A stretch of DNA of 64,000 bases from Jeotgalibacillus salarius (GCF_004405125.1 NZ_SORX01000010.1:28732-92731), one strand, 5' to 3'; counted from the stretch's first letter, positions 43,072-52,810 are shown. The notes: generated from the sequence alone by a model not told the origin. Program-made: numbers and translations.

Positions 43072-43168
43072 CGCATATGAGATTAAATTTATTTAAAATA
43101 TAGCATTTTATGGTTCGATTTGGAAATAGAGCTCTGTTAAAGCTAAACTTCTTAAAGGAGTGTTACCT

Positions 43169-43447
43169 ATGTCGTATCTTACATTTTTTATAGGTGTTTT
43201 CCTTAGTTTTTTGAGTTTATCAATATATCTTTTTCCTGGAGTAGAGCTTTTTTGGGAATTATTAATGTTGATAGAGGCTGTTTTTCCAATTATAGCGGTA
43301 GTAGGGATTATTCTTGGAGCAATTCAGTTTGTGAGACACACATTAATAAAAGTTAAATCAACAAATTGGTTATTGCTTTCATCAATAGGCATTTTTCTGT
43401 GTACTCTAAATGTTGGGGTTTATTATCTCATATGGAACTTCAGTTAG
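43169..43447 (+). CDS. Three-helix membrane protein, 92 aa
   Basis: ATG 43169 fits AAAGGAG with 8 bases spacing. Helices lie at about 4-23, 32-52 and 68-87. No family was recognised. Confidence 0.55.
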   Translation: MSYLTFFIGVFLSFLSLSIYLFPGVELFWELLMLIEAVFPIIAVVGIILGAIQFVRHTLIKVKSTNWLLLSSIGIFLCTLNVGVYYLIWNFS

Positions 43448-43587
43448 TAATGATGAAGAAAGGTCAATTTTTATTTAATAAACGAATAATGTGTTTGGTG
43501 AAAAAAGATCTGCCATATAAGTATAAAATTCATTTATCATAGTGAAAATCAATATTAAACTCTTACAAAACATAGGTGGGATAGGCA

Positions 43588-44013
43588 ATGGTGAAAAAAC
43601 TTACATTACTGCTGACGCTATTATTATTAAGTGCCTGCGCCAGTAATAACCTGGAAAATACGACTGAGGTAAAGGTTAGTTTTTGGAAGGGGGAGGAGCC
43701 GGGATCGAAGAAAGACATCATTCAGGAAGAAAAGGACGTAGATGTTTTCGTCAGTTCCACAGCAGATGCTGAAGAGCTAGAACCGGCAAGGGTTATTAAA
43801 ACCGCCCCTCTTTTACAATATTCACTCGTTCAGGACGAAGAGGTTCTGGATTATCACTTATGGATTTCTGAAAATGATGAAGGCTATATTCAAAGTTTGA
43901 GACCCGAGGAGAGTCGTACATATCAGCTTGACACCAGTTCAATAGAGTCTTTAAAAAATCTTTTATTAGAAAATGATAATGAAGTGTTGTTGGACGAAAT
44001 TAGCTTTGAATAG
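43588..44013 (+). CDS. Lipoprotein, 141 aa
   Basis: The signal ends in LLSAC (Cys16). The mature part begins NNLENTTEVKVSFWKGEEPG and holds a small beta-rich domain. GGTGGGA precedes the ATG. No family was recognised. Confidence 0.6.
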   Translation: MVKKLTLLLTLLLLSACASNNLENTTEVKVSFWKGEEPGSKKDIIQEEKDVDVFVSSTADAEELEPARVIKTAPLLQYSLVQDEEVLDYHLWISENDEGYIQSLRPEESRTYQLDTSSIESLKNLLLENDNEVLLDEISFE

Positions 44014-44190
44014 AGCACCATAACAAAAAGTTGGTATGTTTCAACGAGGTCGATCCGCTCATTATAATTTTAATATACCGGCTCCTTTTAATATAAACAG
44101 CATTCAGTTTTTCCTCTTACTTATTTGTGTTCCATACACGATTAGACTTTCAAATGAGCAGGAGCCGTTATGGTGATGCTGCTCAAAATA

Positions 44191-44236
44191 AAAATACCCG
44201 GGCAATCCGTAATGAGGGATTGCCCGGGTATTTTTA
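44191..44236. terminator. Bidirectional terminator
   Basis: AAATACCCGGGCAATCC pairs perfectly with its complement at 217-233 (44217-44233), with T-runs on both sides. It ends the RsbR-like gene. Confidence 0.9.
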
Positions 44237-45079
44237 TTATTGTCCGCTGAATTTTTCGGCCTGCATAGCTTGTGCGAGTGTACCAAAAATTTCAGTATCA
44301 TTGAAGTTAACGCCCAGCTGAACAGCAGTCTGGGCAATTTGTGGGCTGATACCGGACAACGCTGTCTGGACGCCAATGATTCTTAAACCGCTGATTAGTT
44401 GAAAGATTTGTTGTGCGACCATTGTGTCAATGATCGGAACACCCGATAAATCAATAAATAACTTATTCAATTGCTTCTGAGCACTCTGTGTCAGTGTTTC
44501 TCCGAAGACGACTTGCGCTCTGTGGGTTGTGATTTCACCGACTAGCGGGAGAAAACCTATCTCTTTTGTTAATGAAATGACAGGAGCGCTCATTTCGATA
44601 ATCATTTCCTGATGGGCACGTAACCTTCTTTCTGCAGCTTTTGAATGCTGAAGAGTGAATTCCAGAATGATCTGATTGATAGACTCAATCACTTTGTTGC
44701 TCCAGGCCATCATTTGTTGATAGGACACCTCTTCAGAAGACTGAAGCACAAAGTTTTCGATCAATTTCAGGTACTGTTTTTGAGTTCTGAAAAACTCTTG
44801 AATAATGTCCTCGAGAGGGGTTGATTGGTGAGCTTCATCTACAGCGATGCTTTCAATCCAGTCCTGAAAACTTTCTATGTAATGCTCATGATCCGGTTTG
44901 AAAATCTGACAAAAACGCATGTGAAAAGCGTTGTTCTGATCTTTAATCCTTTGAATCGCCTCAGGATTAGTAGATCCATACACGCCATCTCTGCTCTTAT
45001 CGAGTGATTCATACCATTCTTCGGTTAATGTCTCTGCTTTATCGCATAAATATATATGCAGCTCATGATCTCTCGGCAT
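44237..45079 (-). CDS. RsbR-like STAS stressosome protein
   Basis: The 280-residue protein has a helical, globin-like N-terminal region (about 1-145) and a C-terminal STAS domain (about 160-275) with LFIDLSGVPIIDTMVAQQIF and ALSGISPQIAQTAVQLG. This is the RsbR paralogue layout (RsbRD-like, as YqhA). Such proteins build the stressosome with RsbS and RsbT and feed the sigma-B pathway. GGAGAGG precedes the ATG. Confidence 0.85.
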   Translation of the reverse strand: MPRDHELHIYLCDKAETLTEEWYESLDKSRDGVYGSTNPEAIQRIKDQNNAFHMRFCQIFKPDHEHYIESFQDWIESIAVDEAHQSTPLEDIIQEFFRTQKQYLKLIENFVLQSSEEVSYQQMMAWSNKVIESINQIILEFTLQHSKAAERRLRAHQEMIIEMSAPVISLTKEIGFLPLVGEITTHRAQVVFGETLTQSAQKQLNKLFIDLSGVPIIDTMVAQQIFQLISGLRIIGVQTALSGISPQIAQTAVQLGVNFNDTEIFGTLAQAMQAEKFSGQ

Positions 45080-45347
45080 TTTTTGATTCCTCTCCGCTAC
45101 ATTGTAAAATAATAACTTCTTTTTAAATTTATATTCCCTTTAAAAAAAGAATGAAACTAAGTAATGGAGATTAATGGATTACTAGAGGCCGTTCGCAATA
45201 ATATGTGATACATGTATACGTTTATTTAAGGTTAAAACTTCATTTACACATTCTCATCAATTTCTAATCTTCCTCAAGCCTTCTTCTCATCTTGCCTGGC
45301 TAATATAAGGTTAAGAACAAAAAACAATTAACCAGGAGGCGTTAAAG

Positions 45348-45941
45348 ATGAAAAAAGTAGTTGTAGGAACTGTAGCGAGTGCAGTGATTTTGGGTGGAGC
45401 AATTGGTGCAGGAGCGATGACTGATGGCTTTAAGACGATCAGTATGGTAAATCCGGAACCGGCTGAGCAGTCAGAATTGATCAGTTTAGATGAGGCGAAA
45501 GAAAAGGCACTGGCTGAATATGAAGGTGTTGTAGAAAGCATTGAGCTTGAGAAAAAGCGCAGCGGTTACGTGTATGATATTGATATTGATAACGGGGACA
45601 TGGATTATGACCTTGATATGGATGCATCAAACGGCGAGATTTTGAGAGTGGAAGAAGAGCGTGACGATGATGACGATGACGACGGTGATGATAATAACGT
45701 ATCATCTTCCGGCTCAAATGGAACTGCAGGCAGCACGAATGAAGACTATATTTCTCAGGAAGAAGCTGTAGAGATTGCGCTTGCTGAGGTAGAAGGTACA
45801 CTTGACAGCGTAGAGCTTGATCATGATGACGGTAGAGCGGTTTATGAAGTGGAGATTGAAACTGGAAATGGCGACGATGATGATGCGGAGTTTGATATTG
45901 ATGCTGTGACAGGTGAGATTTTAGAGATGGACTTAGACTAA
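45348..45941 (+). CDS. Secreted double PepSY domain protein
   Basis: The 197-residue protein has a signal peptide (1-24, VILGGAIGAGAM), a PepSY domain (about 44-102, ISLDEAKEKALAEYEG), a poly-Asp linker and a second PepSY domain (about 130-195, ISQEEAVEIALAEVEG). PepSY domains are thought to inhibit proteases or bind the wall outside the cell. AGGAGGCG precedes the ATG. Confidence 0.85.
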   Translation: MKKVVVGTVASAVILGGAIGAGAMTDGFKTISMVNPEPAEQSELISLDEAKEKALAEYEGVVESIELEKKRSGYVYDIDIDNGDMDYDLDMDASNGEILRVEEERDDDDDDDGDDNNVSSSGSNGTAGSTNEDYISQEEAVEIALAEVEGTLDSVELDHDDGRAVYEVEIETGNGDDDDAEFDIDAVTGEILEMDLD

Positions 45942-45954
45942 TAAAGCAGGGTAG

Positions 45955-45984
45955 AAAAGCCGGCCGGGAATGGCCGGCTTTTTG
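45955..45984 (+). terminator. Terminator of the PepSY gene
   Basis: AAAAGCCGGCC pairs with GGCCGGCTTTTT across GGAAT. Confidence 0.9.
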
Positions 45985-45992
45985 CTTTGGAT

Positions 45993-46097
45993 GTAGCAAT
46001 TGTTGCTGGAGTTGTAGCAATTGGCGTGCAGGATGTAGCGATCTACCCGGTAACTTGTAGCAATTCGCACGCGGCAGGTAGCAATCGCGCTAATCTG
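45993..46097 (+). repeat. Five 9-bp boxes with 21-bp periodicity
   Basis: GTAGCAATY boxes start at 45993, 46014, 46035, 46057 and 46078 (spacings 21, 21, 22, 21). The intervening 12 bp differ, with GC-rich stretches. It lies between the PepSY terminator and an AraC-type regulator gene. Confidence 0.7.
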
Positions 46098-46257
46098 TTG
46101 ACTGATACACTACTTTTGTTGCCACAACTGCTTTTTTATTTAACAATGATAAAAAGTACTTGTCCTTGTCGATTAGAACGACACACAATATCAGACACAG
46201 ATTGTCGGATCACATCTCTCAAGTGCTGTTATTCTTTTTCACAAGGAGGTCATGAGA

Positions 46258-47127
46258 ATGGATACACTAAAGCTTTTTAACGAAGCTGTCAGCTACATTG
46301 AAGAAAACCTGACAGATGAGATTGAGATCAAAGAGGTTGCCATGCGGGCGGGGAGTTCTGAATATCACTTCCGCAGAATGTTTTCATTTCTGGCAGGTGT
46401 TTCTTTGTCTGAATATATCCGCTTCAGAAGGCTGACGCTTGCTGTTTCTGACCTGAAGGATCATAGGGTGATTGATCTGGCAGTGAAGTATGGCTATCAG
46501 TCAGCGGATGCTTTTTCAAGAGCATTCCAGAGCTATCACGGTGTTACGCCTGCAGAGGCCAGGACGACTAATAAGCCTCTGAAGTCATTCTCTCCAATGA
46601 CCTTCCAGCTGACAATCAGAGGAGGAGAAAATATGAATGTACGCATTGTAGAAAAAGATGCTTTTCGTATGATTGGTTTGAAAAAGAGAGTGACGATCAT
46701 TTTTGAAGGAGTAAATCCGGAGATTGAAAAAATGTGGCACAGCCTGACTCCAGAAAGTATTCAGGAGCTGAAGCGCTTATCAAATATTGAACCGGCAGGA
46801 ATGATCAGTGCCTCAGCAAACTTTTCAGAAGGCAGAATGGAAGAGAAGGGTGAGCTGGATCATTATATAGGCGTTGCATCCACTGAAGCATGCCCAGAGC
46901 ATTTCGAATGTCTGGAGGTTCAGGCGTCTACCTGGGCAGTGTTCGAAGCGAAAGGTAAATTCCCTGATACGCTGCAAAATGTATGGGGCAGAATCTACTC
47001 AGAGTGGTTTCCGACTAACCCGTACGAACAGGCGGAAGGACCAGAAATTCTCTGGAATGAGCAGCCGGATACAACAGTGCCGGATTTCAGAAGTGAGATC
47101 TGGATTCCTGTGAAAAAGAAATCATGA
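46258..47127 (+). CDS. AraC family regulator with GyrI-like effector domain
   Basis: ATG 46258 fits AAGGAGG with 8 bases spacing. The 289-residue protein has an N-terminal AraC HTH pair (about 1-105) and a C-terminal GyrI-like domain (about 125-287) that binds small molecules. This Rob/YdeE-type fusion responds to drugs or toxins. The 21-bp array upstream may be its own operator, but this is inference. Confidence 0.9.
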   Translation: MDTLKLFNEAVSYIEENLTDEIEIKEVAMRAGSSEYHFRRMFSFLAGVSLSEYIRFRRLTLAVSDLKDHRVIDLAVKYGYQSADAFSRAFQSYHGVTPAEARTTNKPLKSFSPMTFQLTIRGGENMNVRIVEKDAFRMIGLKKRVTIIFEGVNPEIEKMWHSLTPESIQELKRLSNIEPAGMISASANFSEGRMEEKGELDHYIGVASTEACPEHFECLEVQASTWAVFEAKGKFPDTLQNVWGRIYSEWFPTNPYEQAEGPEILWNEQPDTTVPDFRSEIWIPVKKKS

Positions 47128-47132
47128 TTGTA

Positions 47133-47166
47133 ACAGACCTGGCCTTTTGGTCAGGTCTGTTTTTTG
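47133..47166 (+). terminator. Terminator of the AraC gene
   Basis: ACAGACCTG pairs with CAGGTCTGT and is followed by seven Ts. Confidence 0.9.
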
Positions 47167-47259
47167 GAAAAGTGTAGAAATTTGGCAGGAATTTGAGGTG
47201 GGGAGTAGAAGGTTAATTAAGATGGCACGTTGAACGGAGTCGTTGAAAGGGCTGAAAAA

Positions 47260-48114
47260 ATGAAAATCATTGATACAGCAACACAATTTGTTCGGGACTA
47301 TGAACCGACGATTGCTTATTTAAATACCTTTTATGAAAAGCATACAGATGAATACGCGTATTATTTTGAAAGACATTGTCTGAATCCTGAAGAGAAAAAG
47401 GAAAAAGCAATACACAAACACCCTAAGAAGTTAAAAGACATTCTGCCAATGCGTGATCTATTCCTTGAAGAAATTCCCCGGATCACACACGCTTATGAAG
47501 AAATGTTTCCGGTGACATTCACAAAAGACGTACACTTATTTGTGGGTCTTTACGGCAGTAATGCTTTTACATACAGGCAGTATAACCCGGAGATTGGTTT
47601 TTGCCTTGAAAAGCTTTCTTATAACCGGAAACATATCCAGCTGATCATTGCCCATGAATTTGGTCATGCCACGCACCATATTTACTACGATACGCATGGA
47701 ACGGACTGGGAGAAGGTTGACTGGCTAAGTCCGCTGACCTGGCTTTTACAGGAGGGGATTGCGACATACCTTTCGATGCAGCTGGTTGAAGCTGATTTTG
47801 ATGAGTATTTTGCTTATGAAGAGGATAAGGAATGGATTCAGTTTGTATTGGAAAATGAAAAGCAGATTGCGAAGCGGCTGTTAGATGATATACAAAGCGG
47901 TATGGATCCTGGCCGGCTGATGAAAGAATGGTTTTCGATTAATGGCGGCAGTTATTTCAACTATACACGCCTTGCTTATTACATAGGATATAAGATTGTA
48001 GAGCGACTGACAGAGCAATATAGCATGGAAGAAATTTTTACGCTTTGGGTGAAGGATGGATTTCAGGAAGAGATGATGGATCGGCTTTTAGAGTTGGCTA
48101 AGTCTGTTGATTGA
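47260..48114 (+). CDS. Zincin-like protein with HEFGH motif
   Basis: ATG 47260 follows AAAGGG. The 284-residue cytosolic protein has IIAHEFGHATHH at about 139-150 and WLLQEGIATY at about 173, typical of a gluzincin. It is usually annotated DUF2268-like or aminopeptidase; substrate unknown. Its stop abuts the next gene. Confidence 0.7.
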   Translation: MKIIDTATQFVRDYEPTIAYLNTFYEKHTDEYAYYFERHCLNPEEKKEKAIHKHPKKLKDILPMRDLFLEEIPRITHAYEEMFPVTFTKDVHLFVGLYGSNAFTYRQYNPEIGFCLEKLSYNRKHIQLIIAHEFGHATHHIYYDTHGTDWEKVDWLSPLTWLLQEGIATYLSMQLVEADFDEYFAYEEDKEWIQFVLENEKQIAKRLLDDIQSGMDPGRLMKEWFSINGGSYFNYTRLAYYIGYKIVERLTEQYSMEEIFTLWVKDGFQEEMMDRLLELAKSVD

Positions 48115-48132
48115 ATGGAAGGAGGTACACAA

Positions 48133-48750
48133 ATGGGTTCAAGAATTATGCATTTAGTGATTGCAAACAGAATTGCAGAAGAGCTATCTATTGAGGACAA
48201 GGGATCCTTTTTGTTAGGAGCGATTGCACCGGATGCCGTTTCACCAAAAGATCTTTCCCATTTCTACAAAGGGTCTGAAGCGGATTATTCCAGAGCGATT
48301 GATCATCAGGGGTTTCTGGAAAAGTATAATAACGATAAAAGTATGCCTTTCATTCAGGGGTACTACACCCACCTGCTGGCGGATGATATCTGGTTAACGG
48401 GATTTTATTTGCCGTGGCTGAGAAACAGAATGAAAGCTGATCAGGATATTTTCACCCGGTATCACAATGATTTCAGGCTGCTGAATGGCAAGCTGTTGGA
48501 TCATTATGGGTCTACTCAGAGTTTGAAGGAGATCTTAGAGAAACCAGGTAGCATGACAGATATTGAGGAAGTGACAGTAAAAGAAGTCGCAGCGTTTATT
48601 CCGTACGTGATTGGAGATATGGCGTACGAACAAAGCGATATTGATCAACCACTGTCGGTATTTACGCTAGAGCAAATCATTGGGTATGTGGAGACATCGG
48701 TTGAAAGAGGTGTAGCCTGTCTCAGTCGAATGAATGATTTAAAAGTATGA
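48133..48750 (+). CDS. Zinc-dependent phospholipase C-like protein
   Basis: ATG 48133 follows AAGGAGG. The 205-residue protein starts IMHLVIANRIAEEL, has FLLGAIAPDAVSPKDLSHFY and YYTHLLADDIW, the metal-ligand pattern of the PF00882 family. No secretion signal is present, so it may be an intracellular hydrolase. Co-transcribed with the zincin gene. Confidence 0.75.
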   Translation: MGSRIMHLVIANRIAEELSIEDKGSFLLGAIAPDAVSPKDLSHFYKGSEADYSRAIDHQGFLEKYNNDKSMPFIQGYYTHLLADDIWLTGFYLPWLRNRMKADQDIFTRYHNDFRLLNGKLLDHYGSTQSLKEILEKPGSMTDIEEVTVKEVAAFIPYVIGDMAYEQSDIDQPLSVFTLEQIIGYVETSVERGVACLSRMNDLKV

Positions 48751-48772
48751 TGTGTAAAGGAGAAGGTTAGTC

Positions 48773-49207
48773 ATGTATCCGAGAGCAAATGCATTAGGGG
48801 TCGTTGTGAAAGGGAACTATATCCTGTTAGAAGAGCAGAAAGGAAAGCACTCAAAAGGAGATGGGTTTTTCTATCGTCCAATAGGTGGCACAATTGAATT
48901 CGGCGAGAAGTCAGATCAGACTCTTGTAAGAGAATTTCAAGAGGAAATAGACGTTGAAATCACAGTGAAAAGTTATATATCCTGTATAGAAAACATTTAT
49001 AAAATAGATCAGCACACAGGACACGAGATTACACAATTGTATATGGTGGATCTGCAAAGTAAGGATTTATATCAAAAAGAAAAATTCACAGTTACTGATG
49101 GGGATAAAATCACCTGTGCAAAGTGGATTCCGTTAGAAGATGTTTACTCGGGCAAAAAGGTGCTTTACCCAAGTGGACTGTCAGATATACTAGCGCAGGA
49201 AATATAG
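48773..49207 (+). CDS. Nudix hydrolase, 144 aa
   Basis: The Nudix box is GGTIEFGEKSDQTLVREFQE then EIDVE. AAAGGAGAAGG precedes the ATG. It lies 22 bases after the phospholipase-like gene. The substrate is unknown. Confidence 0.88.
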   Translation: MYPRANALGVVVKGNYILLEEQKGKHSKGDGFFYRPIGGTIEFGEKSDQTLVREFQEEIDVEITVKSYISCIENIYKIDQHTGHEITQLYMVDLQSKDLYQKEKFTVTDGDKITCAKWIPLEDVYSGKKVLYPSGLSDILAQEI

Positions 49208-49329
49208 AGGCGTTGCATGATAAATGTTAAGAATCGAATTCATCACATTTCAACAGCTTCACTGTACTTTGGAGCTATTACAGCTTTAGTGCCTGTTGGG
49301 GAATGAACATCTTTTGATAAGGAGAATAT

Positions 49330-49932
49330 ATGATTCATTACATTGGAACACCAAAAATAGAAACAGAACGTTTAACTCTCAGAAGAATGGTGATGCCTGA
49401 TGCGGAAAAGGCTTTTCATCATTGGCTGTCTGACGAGCGTGTAGCTGATAACCGGGTCAGTGCATCTCATAAGACATATTCAGAAACGATCGACAGGGTC
49501 ACAAAGATTGTAAAAGATTATGCGAAAAAAGATTTTTGCTGGTGGGGAATTGAACGTCAATCTGACGGTGAATTGATTGGGGAAATTGATTTGTATGATT
49601 TTCAACCGGACACCGGAAATTGCGAGATCAGCTATACAATAGGCTATGAGTGGTGGGGTAAAGGATATGGAACTGAAGCTTTGAAAGCAGTAGTTGAATT
49701 TGGCTTCCTTCATATGAACGTACATAAGATTTCTGCAGCACATAATACTGATAACCCTGCTTCCGGAAAGTTAATGATTAAAGCTGGGATGGTACAGGAA
49801 GGAACGATCAGACATATGATTCGGAATGCTAAAAATCAATATAAAGATTGTGCGTTATATGGACTGCTGCAAGAGGACTATCTGCAGAACAATCAGGAAG
49901 CGCATCGAAATATCAAAAAGCTGAATATCTAG
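49330..49932 (+). CDS. GNAT acetyltransferase (RimJ/RimL-like)
   Basis: The 200-residue protein has the long RimJ N-terminus (IGTPKIETERLTLRRMVMPD), an acetyl-CoA loop WWGKGYGTEALKAV and NPASGKLMIKAGM. Such enzymes acetylate N-terminal or small amines. AAGGAGA precedes the ATG. Confidence 0.9.
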   Translation: MIHYIGTPKIETERLTLRRMVMPDAEKAFHHWLSDERVADNRVSASHKTYSETIDRVTKIVKDYAKKDFCWWGIERQSDGELIGEIDLYDFQPDTGNCEISYTIGYEWWGKGYGTEALKAVVEFGFLHMNVHKISAAHNTDNPASGKLMIKAGMVQEGTIRHMIRNAKNQYKDCALYGLLQEDYLQNNQEAHRNIKKLNI

Positions 49933-49945
49933 AAGGGGGAATTAC

Positions 49946-50461
49946 ATGAATATCAGAAAAGCTGAAATTGACGATGCGAAAGGTATTGCCAGAGTCCACG
50001 TTGACAGCTGGCGTACAACCTATAAGGGAATTATTCCGGACAAAGTTCTGTCTGGTCTTTCTTATGGTCAGAGAACAGAATTGTGGCAACGTAATATTTT
50101 AAGAGATGGAAACTATGTATTTGTAGCAGAGAATGAACAAAAAGAAATTGTAGGATTTGCTGATTGTGGCCGCAGAGATACAAATAAAATAAAAGATTCA
50201 GGTGATTTAACCTCGATTTATTTGCTGGAGGATTATCAGGGTGTGGGAATTGGCAAGCAGCTCATGAAGCGTTTATTCAAGCAGTTTGAGAAGCTTGGTT
50301 ATAACAGGGTTTTTGTTGAGGTGCTGAAAGATAATAAAACTCAGTTCTTCTACGAGCATTATGGTGCAATATTGATTAAGGCAGAGGTGATAAAAATGGC
50401 GGGTGCGGAGCTTGAGCTGTTTATATATGAGTGGGAAGATGTGAGGAGTGTAGTGATTTAG
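49946..50461 (+). CDS. GNAT acetyltransferase, 171 aa
   Basis: DSWRTTYKGIIPD and acetyl-CoA loop YQGVGIGKQLMKRL place it in the YuaI/PhnO-like set. It is 13 bases after another GNAT gene, and AAGGGGGA precedes the ATG. Confidence 0.9.
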   Translation: MNIRKAEIDDAKGIARVHVDSWRTTYKGIIPDKVLSGLSYGQRTELWQRNILRDGNYVFVAENEQKEIVGFADCGRRDTNKIKDSGDLTSIYLLEDYQGVGIGKQLMKRLFKQFEKLGYNRVFVEVLKDNKTQFFYEHYGAILIKAEVIKMAGAELELFIYEWEDVRSVVI

Positions 50462-50540
50462 ATTTTACACCGGATAAATTGTTTAAAATATACCCGATGT
50501 AGTTGAGTGTATCTCTTATGACATATTGGAGGGGAACATC

Positions 50541-51077
50541 TTGAAAACTGAATTCCATGACAAGAGTACGGCCTTACAATTAAAAGTTCTAAAAGAGCTT
50601 TCTTCAATTTCAACCTCTTTAGGAAGCGATATCTGGCTACGTGGAGGATGGGCGATCGATTTTATGCTGGGTAAAGTCACCCGGACACATGATGATATCG
50701 ATTTCGTAACCTGGATACACCATAGAGAACAACTGGAGGAGGATCTTTTAAAGGCGGGTTATCAAAGGGTGGAGGTTAAAGAAGAATTTCGTAATAGACA
50801 GTCAGATTTTTGCATGGGGACGGTGGAGTTGTCGTGTTGTTACATCGATCGAACACTTGAAGGACGCGTGATCATGAACGAATTACCTGAGTGGGTTTGG
50901 CAGTCAGACGCCTTGTCATCACAATATTTCATACTCGATAACATTCCTTTTAAAACACTAAGCCCGAAGCAGCTTTTAGAAGAAAAAGAGATCTATGAAC
51001 AAATTGGACGGAAGCCAAGACGAAAGGACTTGGAGAGTAAGGAGAAATTGCGTTTGATGATTGAACAATCAAATTAG
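50541..51077 (+). CDS. Nucleotidyltransferase (aminoglycoside/lincosamide ANT-like)
   Basis: TTG 50541 follows GGAGGGG. The 178-residue protein has WLRGGWAIDFMLGKVTRTHDDIDF, the GG and DxD active site of small ANT(2'')/LnuA-type enzymes. These adenylate drugs such as aminoglycosides or lincosamides. Chromosomal members may have other substrates. Confidence 0.82.
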   Translation: MKTEFHDKSTALQLKVLKELSSISTSLGSDIWLRGGWAIDFMLGKVTRTHDDIDFVTWIHHREQLEEDLLKAGYQRVEVKEEFRNRQSDFCMGTVELSCCYIDRTLEGRVIMNELPEWVWQSDALSSQYFILDNIPFKTLSPKQLLEEKEIYEQIGRKPRRKDLESKEKLRLMIEQSN

Positions 51078-51110
51078 AAAGAGAACCCTGCGATTTGAAG
51101 GTTCTCTTTC
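51077..51110. terminator. Terminator shared by convergent genes
   Basis: GAAAGAGAACC pairs with GGTTCTCTTTC; the left arm begins in the stop codon of the ANT-like gene. Confidence 0.75.
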
Positions 51111-51117
51111 ATGTTTA

Positions 51118-51675
51118 TTATCTATAATCATCATGCGTCGGCACAAACAAATCTTCATCAGCATTCCTTACCACCGAAAAGTGTTCTACATTATAATGAC
51201 CATGCAAGGTGTCATTGTGATGCGCAATAATTTGATCCCCAGTCAAAGTCTTGGAATCTGATGTGGAGTGGGCATCCCCGACCAATGTGACATCAAACCC
51301 ATTAACAGTAGCGGTCCGGACGGCTGTATCAATGCAGTGTTCAGTTTTACAGCCTGCAATGACAAGGTGATCAATGCCTTTTGTTTTGAGGAAATCTAAT
51401 AGCTGAGTGCCATGGAATGAGTTCGTTGCAGACTTATCAAATGTCACAGCAGATGACGGTATTTTGATATCCTCATGTACTTCAAATCCTTTACCTTCTC
51501 CTTCAGCAACGTCTTTATCTCTGATAAATACGACCTCACTGCCAGCATCCAGCGCCTTCTGAACAACAAGATTAATATTTTCAATTAAAACGTGCTTCTG
51601 AACAACACCTGCTTCTTCTTCATTTCCTTCAATCAGGTCCTGCTGTGCATCTATCACGATCAGTGCTTGTTTCAT
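51118..51675 (-). CDS. Cysteine hydrolase (isochorismatase-like)
   Basis: ATG 51675 fits GAAGGGAG. The 185-residue protein has the Asp-Lys-Cys triad (VIDAQQD, FDKSATNSF, CKTEHCIDTAVR). It may hydrolyse a small amide such as nicotinamide or an amidase substrate. Confidence 0.9.
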   Translation of the reverse strand: MKQALIVIDAQQDLIEGNEEEAGVVQKHVLIENINLVVQKALDAGSEVVFIRDKDVAEGEGKGFEVHEDIKIPSSAVTFDKSATNSFHGTQLLDFLKTKGIDHLVIAGCKTEHCIDTAVRTATVNGFDVTLVGDAHSTSDSKTLTGDQIIAHHNDTLHGHYNVEHFSVVRNADEDLFVPTHDDYR

Positions 51676-51767
51676 CTGCAAAACTCCCTTCAGTACTACT
51701 CCTGATATTCAAGAGAGAAGGTTGAAAATCCTCTTATTTAAATTGATACCGCCTCAACGTGATAAAT

Positions 51768-51817
51768 AGACGTATACACTACTTCCTTCATAAAGTAATG
51801 AAGCAGGGTATACGTCT
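51768..51817. other. Hairpin in the divergent promoter region
   Basis: AGACGTATAC pairs perfectly with GTATACGTCT, with an inner CTTCAT/ATGAAG stem. It is located before the kinase-like gene and has CTTTTG after it. Confidence 0.5.
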
Positions 51818-51860
51818 CTTTTGCTACAATATATTTATATACACAAAGCAGGTGAAGATC

Positions 51861-52391
51861 ATGCAAAGGATTTATATCATATCCGGACCTGCAGGCGTCG
51901 GGAAATCAACAACTTCAAAAAGGTTGGCTCAATCATTTGAACATAGTGCTTATATTGAAGGAGATGTCATTCATCACATGGTGGTTGGCGGATACCTGCC
52001 TCCTTGGGAAAGTGAAGCATCACTGTCGTTAGTCTGGAAAAACATCGCGGACCTGAGTATTAATTTTATCGAGGATAATAAAAATGTTGTGATTGATTAT
52101 GTGGCTTTTCCGGATGAAGTAGAAAAATTTACACGTTGTGTAAGGAGTATATGTCCCAGTACAGAAGTTGTATACGTTGTTTTATGGGCGGATCCTGATG
52201 AACTGATGAAAAGAGATGATGGCAGGATCAAAGCATATCAAATGGGTGAAAGGTGTCTGGAATTGCTAAAGGAATTCGAAAATAAAGGTGTAGACAGGCG
52301 TTTTTTATATGACACGACAAACTTAGACCCGTCTCATCTTGAGCAAGCGATCAATGAGATAAAAAAGAACTCTGAATTTATTTACTCGTAA
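51861..52391 (+). CDS. P-loop kinase-like protein (AAA_33), 176 aa
   Basis: ATG 51861 follows AGGTGA. Walker A is GPAGVGKST (8-16). EGDVIHHMVVGGYLPPWE and VVIDYVAFPDE follow. Its pattern is that of small kinases related to shikimate/gluconate kinases and drug kinases; substrate unknown. Confidence 0.8.
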   Translation: MQRIYIISGPAGVGKSTTSKRLAQSFEHSAYIEGDVIHHMVVGGYLPPWESEASLSLVWKNIADLSINFIEDNKNVVIDYVAFPDEVEKFTRCVRSICPSTEVVYVVLWADPDELMKRDDGRIKAYQMGERCLELLKEFENKGVDRRFLYDTTNLDPSHLEQAINEIKKNSEFIYS

Positions 52392-52434
52392 AGAAATTCT
52401 GTTTCAATGATTAAATTAGAAAGGATGAGTAAAG

Positions 52435-52785
52435 ATGACCAAACACAAAATCTATACAATGAGCTTCGCAAGTGTCTATCCGCATTACATCAATAAAGCT
52501 GAGAGAAAAGGACGTACAAAAGCAGAGGTGGATGAAATCATTCGCTGGCATACGGGCTACAGCCAGGAAGAACTGGAGAAACAGATTGAAATAAAGAGTG
52601 ATTTTGAAACTTTCTTTGAAGAAGCGCCTGAGCTTAATACTTCTCGTAAGTTGATAAAAGGCGTGATCTGCGGTGTGCGGGTGGAGGATATTGAGGAGCC
52701 GCTTATGCAGGAGATCCGTTACATGGATAAGATGATCGACGAGCTGGCAAAGGGTAAGAAGATGGAGAAGATTTTGCGGGGTTAA
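52435..52785 (+). CDS. DUF2200 protein
   Basis: The 116-residue protein has the DUF2200 pattern ([36 protein letters not shown]). Function unknown; ubiquitous in Firmicutes and Bacteroidetes. AAAGGATGAG precedes the ATG. Confidence 0.85.
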   Translation: MTKHKIYTMSFASVYPHYINKAERKGRTKAEVDEIIRWHTGYSQEELEKQIEIKSDFETFFEEAPELNTSRKLIKGVICGVRVEDIEEPLMQEIRYMDKMIDELAKGKKMEKILRG

Positions 52786-52810
52786 TTAAAAAGGAGCTGT
52801 TGATTTATCT

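Noticed and set aside
45481..46020. 179-codon His/Gln-rich minus-strand frame over the PepSY gene
   Set aside because: Complement of the Asp/Glu-rich PepSY codons; no ribosome site.
45993..46097. Possible CRISPR array
   Set aside because: Repeats of 9 bp with 12-bp spacers are far too short and no cas genes are near.
45987..46280. 97-codon frame through the 21-bp array
   Set aside because: Irregular composition past the array, no ribosome site, and overlap with the AraC start signals.
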